Part shown: positions 1-7,021 of the stretch, in pieces | How the letters are laid out: each line of letters opens with the position of its first letter | Position numbering within the stretch: the first letter of the stretch is position 1 | Origin: Ptiloglossa arizonensis | Lineage: Eukaryota > Arthropoda > Insecta > Hymenoptera > Colletidae | Assembly (NCBI RefSeq): GCF_051014685.1 | Contig: NW_027478463.1 | Span: 310,001 to 374,000, forward strand | Direction: 5' to 3' | Length of the DNA: 64,000 bases | Position numbers and translations under genes: made by a program | The notes under the pieces: generated by a model | What the model was told of the DNA's origin: nothing | Seen by the model: the letters and a program-made list of their open reading frames with translations, nothing else | Databases searched by the model: none

Positions 1-540
1 GCAATAGAAGTTATTGGTTTCGAGTATCAGACTTGCGAAAATTTTGATGGTTTCTCAAACATTCCTTAACTTCAAACTCCCATATCTCGCGAACGGATTG
101 ACGAACTCGAAAAATTCCTGTTGCATCTGATGGTAGACGATCGCCCGATTACAACGGTATGTGTATTTTTGCCCTAGGCAATAGTAGTTATTGGTTTCGA
201 GTATCAGACTTGCAAAAATTTTGATGATTTCTCAACCATTCCTTAACTTCAAACTCCCATATCTCGCGAACGGATTACCAACTCGAGAAATTGCAGTTGC
301 ATCTGAAAGCATAATCTCGCCCGATTACAATGCTATGTGTATTTCTGCCCTAGGCCATAGAGGTTATTGGTTTCGAGTATCAGACTTGCGAAAATTTTGA
401 TGGTTTCTCAACCATTCCGTAACTTCAAACTCCCATATTTCGCGAACGGATTGACGAACTCGAGAAATTCCTGTTGCATCTGAAAGCAGAAACTCGACCG
501 ATTACAACGCCATGTGTATTTTTGCCCTAGGCAATTGTAG

Positions 541-717
541 TTATTGGTTTCGAGTATCAGATTTGCGATAATTTTGACGGTTTCTCAACCATTCCTTAAC
601 TTCAAACTCCCATATCTCGCGAACGGATTGACGAACTCGAGAAATTCCTGTTGCATCTGAAAGTAGAAACTCGCCCGATTACAATGGGGTGTGTACTTTT
701 CCCCTAGGCCATTCCAG
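541..717. repeat. Representative 177-bp satellite monomer with landmarks
   Basis: One full unit, chosen to define the monomer. Landmarks are an inverted CCAAT (ATTGG) at 543-547, CTTAAC at 595-600, a TCGCGA palindrome (NruI) at 617-622, CTCGAG (XhoI) at 636-641 and CCTAGG (AvrII) at 703-708. CGAAC occurs twice, 12 bp apart start to start (620-624 and 632-636), between the first two palindromes. A monomer holds around ten CpG dinucleotides, so there is no sign of strong CpG decay. The length is an exact multiple of three, so reading frames are kept from monomer to monomer until a 176-bp variant shifts them. It resembles no satellite family I can name. Confidence 0.9.
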
Positions 718-1109
718 TTATTGGTTTCGAGTATCAGACAAGCGAAAATTTTGATGGTTCCTCAACCATTCCTTAACTTCAAACTCCCATATCTCGCGAA
801 CGGATTGACGAACTCGAGAAATTCCTCTTGCATCTGAAAGTAGAAACTCGCCCGATTACAACGGTATATGTATTTTTCCCATCGGCAATAGTACTTATTG
901 GTTTCGAGTATCAGACTTGCGAAAATTTTGATGGTTTCTCAACCATTCCTTAACTTCAAACTCCCATATCTCGCGAACGGATTGACGAACTCGAGAAATT
1001 CCTTTTGCATCTGAAGGTAGAAACTCGCCCGATTACAAAGGTATGTGTATTTTTGCCCTAGGCAATTGTAGTCATTGGTTTCGAGTATCAGACTTGCGAA
1101 AATTTTGAC

Positions 1110-1973
1110 GGTTTCTCAACCATTCCTTAACTTCAAACTCCCATATCTCGCGAACGGATTGACGAACTCGAGAAATTCCTGTTGCATCTGAAAGTAGAAA
1201 CTCGCCCGAATACAACGGTATTTGTATTTTTGCCCTAGGCAATAGAAGTGATTGTTTTCGAGTATCAGACTTGCGAAAATTTTGATGGTTTCTCAACCAT
1301 TCCTTAACTTCAAACTCCCATATCTCGCGAACGGATTGACGAACTCGAGAAATTCCTGTTGCATCTGAAAGCAGAAACTCGCCCGATTACCACGGTATGT
1401 GTATTTTTCCCCTAGGTCATTGTAGTTATTGGTTTCGAGTATCAGACTTGCGAAAATTTAGATGGATTCTCAACCATTCCTTAACTTCAAGCTCCCGTAT
1501 CTCGCGAACGGATTGACGAACTCGAGAAATTCCTGTTGCATCTGAAAGTAGAAACTCGCCCGAATACAACGGTATGTGTATTTTTGCCCTAGGACATAGT
1601 AGTTATTGGTTTCGAGTATCAGACTTACTAAAATTTTGACGGTTTCTCAACCATTCCTTAACTTCAAACTCCCATATCTCGCGAACGGATTGACGAACTC
1701 GAGAAATTCCTGTTGCATCTGAAAGTAGAAACTCGCCCGATTACAATGGGGTGTGTACTTTTCCCCTAGGCCATTCCAGTTATTGGTTTCGAGTATCAGA
1801 CAAGCGAAAATTTTGATGGTTCCTCAACCATTCCTTATCTTCAAACTCCCATATCTCGCGAACGGATTGACGAACTCGAGAAATTCCTGTTGCATCTGAA
1901 AGTAGAAACTCGCCCGATTACAACGGTATGTGCATTTTTGCCCTAGGCAATAGTAGTTATTGGTTTCGAGTAT
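1110..1973. repeat. Five-monomer satellite segment, copy 1 (1594-bp offset)
   Basis: This ~864-bp segment recurs at 2704-3567, a shift of nine monomers. Rare variants are shared, including a monomer reading ATTGTTTTCGAG and one with TTACTAAAATTTTGAC. A few substitutions separate the copies: 1205 region CGAATACAACGG versus CGAAAACAACGG, and 1489 region CAAGCTCCCG versus CAAACTCCCG. It accounts for much of the expansion of this unit to 23 monomers. Confidence 0.8.
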
Positions 1974-2703
1974 CAGACTTGCGAAAATTTTGATGGTTTC
2001 TCAACCATTCCTTAACTTCAAACTCCCATATCTCGCGAACGGATTGACGAACTCGAGAAATGCCTGTTGCATCTGAAAGTAGAAACTCGCCCGAATACAA
2101 CGGTATGTGTATCTTTTGCCCTAGGTAATAGAAGTTATTGGTTTCGAGAATCAGACTTGCGAAAATTTTGATGGTTTCTCAAATATTCCTTAACTTCAAA
2201 CTCCCATATCTCGCGAAAGGATTGACGAAATCGAGAAATTCCTGATGCATCTGAAAGCAGAAACTCGCCCGATTACCATGGTATGTGTATTTTTGCCCTA
2301 GACGAAAGTAGTTATTGGTTTCGAGTATCAGACTTGCGAAAATTTTGATGGTTTCTCAACCATTCCTTTACTTCAAATTCCCATATCTCGCGAACGGATT
2401 GAGGAACTCGAGAAATTCCAGTTGCATCTGAAAGTAGAAACTCGCCCGATTACAATGGGGTGTGTACTTTTCCCCTAGGCCATTCCAGTTATTGGTTTCG
2501 AGTATCAGACGAGCGAAAATTTTGATGGTTCCTCAACCATTCCTTATCTTCAAACTCCCATATCTCGCGAACGGATTGACGAACTCGAGAAATTCCTTTT
2601 GCATCTGAAAGTAGAAACTCGCCCGATTACAACGGTATATGCATTTTTCCCATCGGCAATAGTACTTATTGGTTTCGAGTATCAGACTTGCGAAAATTTT
2701 GAT

Positions 2704-3567
2704 GGTTTCTCAACCATTCCTTAACTTCAAACTCCCATATCTCGCGAACGGATTGACGAACTCGAGAAATTCCTGTTGCATCTGAAAGTAGAAACTCGCC
2801 CGAAAACAACGGTATTTGTATTTTTGCCCTAGGCAAAAGAAGTGATTGTTTTCGAGTATCAGACTTGCGAAAATTTTGATGGTTTCTCAACCATTCCTTA
2901 ACTTCAAACTCCCATATCTCGCGAACGGATTGACGAACTCGAGAAATTCCTGTTGCATCTGAAAGCAGAAACTCGCCCGATTACCACGGTATGTGTATTT
3001 TTCCCCTAGGTCATTGTAGTTATTGGTTTCGAGTATCAGACTTGCGAAAATTTAGATGGATTCTCAACCATTCCTTAACTTCAAACTCCCGTATCTCGCG
3101 AACGGATTGACGAACTCGAGAAATTCCTGTTGCATCTGAAAGTAGAAACTCGCCCGAATACAACGGTATGTGTATTTTTGCCCTAGGTCATAGTAGTTAT
3201 TGGTTTCGAGTATCAGACTTACTAAAATTTTGACGGTTTCTCAACCATTCCTTAACTTCAAACTCCCATATCTCGCGAACGGATTGACGAACTCGAGAAA
3301 TTCCTGTTGCATCTGAAAGTAGAAACTCGCCCGATTACAATGGGGTGTGTACTTTTCCCCTAGGCCATTCCAGTTATTGGTTTCGAGTATCAGACAAGCG
3401 AAAATTTTGATGGTTCCTCAACCATTCCTTATCTTCAAACTCCCATATCTCGCGAACGGATTGACGAACTCGAGAAATTCCTGTTGCATCTGAAAGTAGA
3501 AACTCGCCCGATTACAACGGTATGTGCATTTTTGCCCTAGGCAATAGTAGTTATTGGTTTCGAGTAT
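2704..3567. repeat. Five-monomer satellite segment, copy 2 (1594-bp offset)
   Basis: Partner of 1110-1973. The match ends at the right where this copy reads TATCTGACTTGCGAAATATTG while copy 1 keeps the usual TATCAGACTTGCGAAAATTTTG. The partners are separated by about four monomers of the same block, so this is an in-register segmental duplication and not a simple adjacent doubling. Confidence 0.8.
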
Positions 3568-4974
3568 CTGACTTGCGAAATATTGATGGTTTCTCAACTA
3601 TTCCTTAAATTCAATCTACCATATCTCGCGAACGGATTGACCAACTCGAGAAATTCCAGTTGCATCTGAAAGCAGAAACTCGCCCGATTACAATGGTATG
3701 TAGATTTTTGCCCTAGGCCATAATAGTTATTGGTTTCGAGTATCAGACTTGCGAAAATTTTGATGGTTTCTCAACCATTCCTTAACTTCAAACTCCCATA
3801 TCTCGCGAACGGATTGACGAACTCGAGAAATTCCTGTTGCATCTGAAAGTAGAAACTCGCCCGAATACAACGGTATGTGTATCTTTGCCCTAGGCAATAG
3901 AAGTTATTGGTTTCGAGTATCAGACTTGCGAAAATTTTGATGGTTTCTCAAATATTCCTTAACTTCAAACTCCCATATCTCGCGAACGGATTGACGAACT
4001 CGAGAAATTCCTGTTGCATCTGATGGTAGACGATCGCCCGATTACAACGGTATGTGTATTTTTCCCCTAGGCCATTGTAGTTATTGGTTTCGAGTATCAG
4101 ACTTGCGAAAATTTTGATGGTTTCTCAAACATTCCTTAACTTCAAAATCCCATATCTCGCGAACGGATTGACGAACTCGAGAAATTCCTGTTGCATCTGA
4201 AAGTAGAAACTCGCCCGATTACAACGGTATGTGCATTTTTGCCCTAGGCAATAGTAGTTATTGGTTTCGAGTATCAGACTTGCAAAAATTTTGATGATTT
4301 CTCAACCATTCCTTAACTTCAAACTCCCATATCTCGCGAACGGATTACCAACTCGAGAAATTGCAGTTGCATCTGAAAGCATAATCTCGCCCGATTACAA
4401 TGCTATGTGTATTTTTGCCCTAGGCCATAGCAGTTATTGGTTTCGAGTATCAGACTTGCGAAAATTTTGATGGTTTCTCAAACATTCCTTAACTTCAAAA
4501 TCCCATATCTCGCGAACGGATTGACGAACTCGAGAAATTCCTGTTGCATCTGAAAGTAGAAACTCGCCCGAATACAACGGTATGTGTATCTTTGCCCTAG
4601 GCTATAGAAGTTATTGGTTTCGAGTATCAGACTTGCGAAAATTTTGATGGTTTCTCAAACATTCCTTAACTTCAAACTCCCATATCTCGCGAACGGATTG
4701 ACGAACTCGAGAAATTCCTGTTGCATCTGATGGTAGACGATCGCCCGATTACAACGGTATGTGTATTTTTGCCCTAGGCAATAGTAGTTATTGGTTTCGA
4801 GTATCAGACTTGCAAAAATTTTGATGATTTCTCAACCATTCCTTAACTTCAAACTCCCATATCTCGCGAACGGATTACCAACTCGAGAAATTGCAGTTGC
4901 ATCTGAAAGCATAATCTCGCCCGATTACAATGCTATGTGTATTTTTGCCCTAGGCCATAGCAGTTATTGGTTTC

Positions 4975-4987
4975 GAGTATCAGACTT
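4975..4987. repeat. Target-site duplication of the LINE, left copy
   Basis: GAGTATCAGACTT is identical to 5819-5831. The last two T residues cannot be told from the start of the poly(T) run, so the duplication is 11-13 bp. It lies at a fixed point of the satellite monomer, about 11 bp after ATTGG. Confidence 0.93.
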
Positions 4988-5003
4988 TTTTTTTTTTTTT
5001 TTT
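4986..5003 (-). other. Poly(A) tail of the LINE (read as T18)
   Basis: An uninterrupted run of 18 T on the plus strand is the 3' poly(A) of the minus-strand element. It directly abuts the target-site duplication, with up to two A residues shared with the target. A pure, undecayed tail suggests a recent insertion. Confidence 0.95.
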
Positions 5004-5006
5004 ATT
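5001..5006 (-). promoter_or_regulatory. AATAAA polyadenylation signal fused to the tail
   Basis: On the minus strand the end reads CGTTAATAAAAAA, so a canonical AATAAA overlaps the first three residues of the poly(A). It may be a true signal or may arise by chance from TAAT next to the tail, because cleavage normally falls 10-30 nt downstream of a signal. Confidence 0.5.
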
Positions 5007-5031
5007 AACGTGGGGGAAATCTTCGAAAGAC

Positions 5032-5060
5032 CCCCCCGCCGCCTGGGGAGGGGCGGGGGG
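5032..5060 (-). other. 3' UTR hairpin 1 (12-bp stem, one bulge)
   Basis: CCCCCCGCC at 5032-5040 pairs with GGCGGGGGG at 5052-5060. The stem continues inwards with CCT 5042-5044 and AGG 5049-5051, leaving one bulged G (5041) and a four-base loop. Confidence 0.8.
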
Positions 5061-5072
5061 AGTGTGGGATTC

Positions 5073-5105
5073 CCCGCGCCCGGAAGGAAACCCATCGGGC
5101 GCGGG
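5073..5105 (-). other. 3' UTR hairpin 2 (10-bp perfect stem)
   Basis: CCCGCGCCCG at 5073-5082 pairs perfectly with CGGGCGCGGG at 5096-5105 around a 13-base loop. Confidence 0.85.
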
Positions 5106-5147
5106 ACCTACCCACTAAAACCCACCACGGTGGCCATCCTCGCACTA

Positions 5148-5203
5148 TGCAGGGGGAGCACCTGGGACCGAAGACATCATAACATCAGGTGCTCCCCCGT
5201 GCA
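5148..5203 (-). other. 3' UTR hairpin 3 (13-bp perfect stem plus 4-bp extension)
   Basis: GGGGGAGCACCTG at 5152-5164 pairs perfectly with CAGGTGCTCCCCC at 5186-5198, leaving a 21-base A-rich loop. A further 4 bp (TGCA 5148-5151 with 5200-5203) forms if G5199 is bulged. It has the largest loop in the chain and is a candidate recognition element. Confidence 0.88.
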
Positions 5204-5231
5204 GGGCTCTCGCGCCCGTGTCCTCCCGTTC

Positions 5232-5268
5232 CAGGGAAGGGAGGGGGTACTTCACCCTCCCTTCCCTG
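5232..5268 (-). other. 3' UTR hairpin 4 (14-bp perfect stem)
   Basis: CAGGGAAGGGAGGG at 5232-5245 pairs perfectly with CCCTCCCTTCCCTG at 5255-5268 around a 9-base loop, GGTACTTCA. The two arms are purine-only and pyrimidine-only apart from the outermost pair. Confidence 0.9.
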
Positions 5269-5293
5269 TTTTCTCCTCGGCGCTCTGGCGCCC

Positions 5294-5326
5294 GACGTCG
5301 GAGCAGGGCCACACTGCTCCGACGTC
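5294..5326 (-). other. 3' UTR hairpin 5 (13-bp perfect stem)
   Basis: GACGTCGGAGCAG at 5294-5306 pairs perfectly with CTGCTCCGACGTC at 5314-5326. The loop is the 7-base GGCCACA. Confidence 0.9.
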
Positions 5327-5334
5327 CCACTCCC

Positions 5335-5389
5335 GGGGGCCGCCCGAGGGCGGCCGCGAGTCCCACACTCGCGACCGCCCACGGCCCCC
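5335..5389 (-). other. 3' UTR hairpin 6 (two-part, 8 + 14 bp)
   Basis: The outer stem GGGGGCCG 5335-5342 pairs with CGGCCCCC 5382-5389. The inner stem 5348-5361 pairs with 5367-5380, with one C/A mismatch (5354/5374) and a 5-base loop CCCAC. Bases 5343-5347 and 5381 form an internal loop. Confidence 0.85.
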
Positions 5390-5392
5390 ATA

Positions 5393-5436
5393 GCCGCGCC
5401 GGAGGCACGGCCCTGGGACCGTGCCGTCGGCGCGGC
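5393..5436 (-). other. 3' UTR hairpin 7 (two-part, 9 + 7 bp)
   Basis: The outer stem GCCGCGCCG 5393-5401 pairs with CGGCGCGGC 5428-5436. The inner stem GGCACGG 5404-5410 pairs with CCGTGCC 5419-5425 around an 8-base loop. A 2x2 internal loop separates the two stems. Confidence 0.87.
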
Positions 5437-5451
5437 CGCACCACGGCTCGT

Positions 5452-5494
5452 ACGCTCCCGAGGGCGGCTCTGGCCTCTCCGCCCTCGAGAGCGT
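5452..5494 (-). other. 3' UTR hairpin 8 (two-part, 6 + 9 bp)
   Basis: The outer stem ACGCTC 5452-5457 pairs with GAGCGT 5489-5494. The inner stem CGAGGGCGG 5459-5467 pairs with CCGCCCTCG 5479-5487 around an 11-base loop. Only single unpaired bases (5458, 5488) separate the parts. Confidence 0.85.
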
Positions 5495-5545
5495 CGCCGT
5501 CCCTTATTCCTCCCACCCCTCAGACGACGGGCGGTGGCACGAGCC

Positions 5546-5818
5546 TCAAGGGCTACGCACCCCCGCCCGCCGCTCTGAGGGTGGCCTCCCCAGCCCTTCC
5601 GGAGGCCCACCCGCCCCCGGCCTCGGACGAGGCCTCGCTCGCGGTCTCCCGCTCTCGCGAATGCGGCTCGCGGCCTCCTTCCGCGAGATTACCTCCTCGC
5701 AGAAGGAGGCCACGGCCCGCCACTTCGTCTCGCTGCCGAGCATGGCCTGTACCACGCCCGGCAGCGATAGGTCCGCCCCAATCACGGCCGTGAGGACACG
5801 GCGCTCCACCCCCCAGGG
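5546..5818 (-). pseudogene. C-terminal fragment of LINE ORF2 (R1-clade type)
   Basis: This open frame of 90 codons plus a TGA stop (5546-5548) enters from the truncated 5' edge of the element and has no start codon of its own. Residues 1-3 are P-W-G. Residues 9-20 (LTAVIGADLSLP), then VVQAMLGSE at 22-30, W33, SFCEEV at 38-43 and KEAA at 47-50 give the pattern I associate with the tail that follows the zinc knuckle in arthropod R1-clade ORF2 proteins (multi-domain endonuclease/reverse transcriptase). The last ~35 residues are Arg/Pro/Gly-rich and low complexity. There are no frameshifts or internal stops. No catalytic domain survives, so no activity is expected. The clade call rests on remembered motif spacing; a BLASTP search is needed to confirm it. 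Confidence 0.78.
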
Positions 5819-5831
5819 GAGTATCAGACTT
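5819..5831. repeat. Target-site duplication of the LINE, right copy
   Basis: GAGTATCAGACTT is identical to 4975-4987. It is preceded by element sequence ending CAGG and followed directly by GCGAAAATTTTG, the normal continuation of the monomer. Removing the element and one duplicate restores a perfect monomer. Confidence 0.93.
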
Positions 5832-6843
5832 GCGAAAATTTTGATGGTTTCTCAACCATTCCGTAACTTCAAACTCCCATATTTCGCGAACGGATTGACG
5901 AACTCGAGAAATTCCTGTTGCATCTGAAAGCAGAAACTCGCCCGATTACAACGCCATGTGTATTTTTGCCCTAGGCAATTGTAGTTATTGGTTTCGAGTA
6001 TCAGATTTGCGAAAATTTTGACGGTTTCTCAACCATTCCTTAACTTCAAACTCCCATATCTCGCGAACGGATTGACGAACTCGAGAAATTCCTGTTGCAT
6101 CTGAAAGTAGAAACTCGCCCGATTACAATGGGGTGTGTACTTTTCCCCTAGGCCATTCCAGTTATTGGTTTCGAGTATCAGACAAGCGAAAATTTTGATG
6201 GTTCCTCAACCATTCCTTAACTTCAAACTCCCATATCTCGCGAACGGATTGACGAACTCGAGAAATTCCTCTTGCATCTGAAAGTAGAAACTCGCCCGAT
6301 TACAACGGTATATGCATTTTTCCCATCGGCAATAGTACTTATTGGTTTCGAGTATCAGACTTGCGAAAATTTTGATGGTTTCTCAACCATTCCTTAACTT
6401 CAAACTCCCATATCTCGCGAAAGGATTGACGAACTCGAGAAATTCCTTTTGCATCTGAAGGTAGAAACTCGCCCGATTACAAAGGTATGTGTATTTTTGC
6501 CCTAGGCAATTGTAGTCATTGGTTTCGAGTATCAGACTTGCGAAAATTTTGACGGTTTCTCAACCATTCCTTAACTTCAAACTCCCATATCTCGCGAACG
6601 GATTGACGAACTCGAGAAATTCCTGTTGCATCTGAAAGTAGAAACTCGCCCGAATACAACGGTATTTGTATTTTTGCCCTAGGCAATAGAAGTGATTGTT
6701 TTCGAGTATCAGACTTGCGAAAATTTTGATGGTTTCTCAACCATTCCTTAACTTCAAACTCCCATATCTCGCGAACGGATTGACGAACTCGAGAAATTCC
6801 TGTTGCATCTGAAAGCAGAAACTCGCCCGATTACCACGGTATG

Positions 6844-7021
6844 TGTATTTTTGCCCTAGGCAATAGAAGTGATTGTTTTCGAGTATCAGACTTGCGAAAA
6901 TTTTGATGGTTTCTCAACCATTCCTTAACTTCAAACTCCCATATCTCGCGAACGGATTGACGAACTCGAGAAATTCCTGTTGCATCTGAAAGCAGAAACT
7001 CGCCCGATTACCACGGTATGT
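6844..7021. repeat. Single-monomer tandem duplication inside a HOR unit
   Basis: The monomer carrying TAGAAGTGATTGTTTTCGAG occurs twice in succession here (about 6688 and 6865). The equivalent units near 9868 and 14995 have it once. This explains why the LINE-bearing unit has 18 monomers and not 17. Confidence 0.85.

Larger units (their letters stand above)
1..4985. repeat. Satellite array, block A left of the LINE (~28 monomers)
   Basis: Head-to-tail 177-bp satellite monomers with no other sequence. The phrase TTATTGGTTTCGAG recurs at 11, 188, 364, 541 and 718, giving spacings of 177, 176, 177 and 177. Recognisable monomer subtypes follow in a repeating order: one with CCCATCGGCAATAGTACTT, one with TTTAGATGGATTC, one with TTACTAAAATTTTGAC, one with AGACAAGCG, and a 176-bp form with GATTACCAACTCGAG. 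The same order recurs to the right of the LINE, which marks a higher-order repeat. The anchor subtype (TTGCAAAAATTTTGATGATTTC) is at about 191, 4261 and 4791. The first interval holds 23 monomers and the second only 3, so this copy has been rearranged. There is no gene here. Confidence 0.97.
4986..5545 (-). other. LINE 3' untranslated region
   Basis: About 560 bp between the ORF2 stop codon and the tail. Most of it (5032-5494) is taken up by eight successive inverted repeats listed separately. The stretch 5495-5545 next to the stop codon shows no strong hairpin by eye. The base composition is far more GC-rich than the satellite around it. In several LINEs a 3' UTR stem-loop is the RNA feature bound by the element's own reverse transcriptase; that role here is an inference. 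Confidence 0.8.
4986..5818 (-). mobile_element. 5'-truncated R1-clade-like non-LTR retrotransposon (LINE)
   Basis: An 833-bp GC-rich island that interrupts one monomer. Read on the minus strand it begins inside an open reading frame at 5818, passes a stop at 5546-5548, runs through a ~540-bp hairpin-rich 3' UTR and ends in AATAAA merged with an 18-base poly(A). Flanking 13-bp direct repeats show insertion by target-primed reverse transcription. The coding part matches my recollection of the C-terminus of arthropod R1-clade ORF2, so the copy lacks ORF1, endonuclease, reverse transcriptase and any zinc knuckle, and cannot be autonomous. An uninterrupted version of both flanks is at about 8970-9110. 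R1-clade members often target specific repeats, but one insertion among ~357 monomers gives no evidence of specificity. Another arthropod LINE clade remains possible. Confidence 0.88.

Noticed and set aside
191..400. Recurrent 61-108 codon open frames on both strands (for example 191-400 plus, 1072-1296 minus, 57835-58161 minus) as small protein genes
   Set aside because: They are the same few peptides repeated dozens of times because 177 is a multiple of three. They cross monomer borders, have no independent start context, and end at stops built into the monomer.
541..717. CENP-B box in the monomer
   Set aside because: I compared both strands with the pattern NTTCGNNNNANNCGGGN and saw no match. 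TTCG occurs, but without the CGGG at the right distance.
5073..5198. Factor-independent bacterial terminators from the GC hairpins next to a T run
   Set aside because: The T18 run is the LINE poly(A) on the opposite strand and is not adjacent to the hairpins in terminator geometry; the context is eukaryotic.
4791..5393. A 200-codon plus-strand frame running from satellite into the GC-rich insert
   Set aside because: It crosses the LINE junction and reads the poly(A) backwards as poly-Phe; it is the antisense shadow of the element.
5145..5793. Several long GC-rich frames on both strands inside the insert
   Set aside because: Stops are rare in such GC-rich DNA. The products are Arg/Pro/Ala-rich, overlap the hairpin arms, and show no domain. 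Only the minus frame ending at 5546 has recognisable motifs.
5553..5855. A minus-strand frame spanning the right junction of the insert
   Set aside because: It starts in satellite, crosses the TSD and reads the ORF2 region out of frame.
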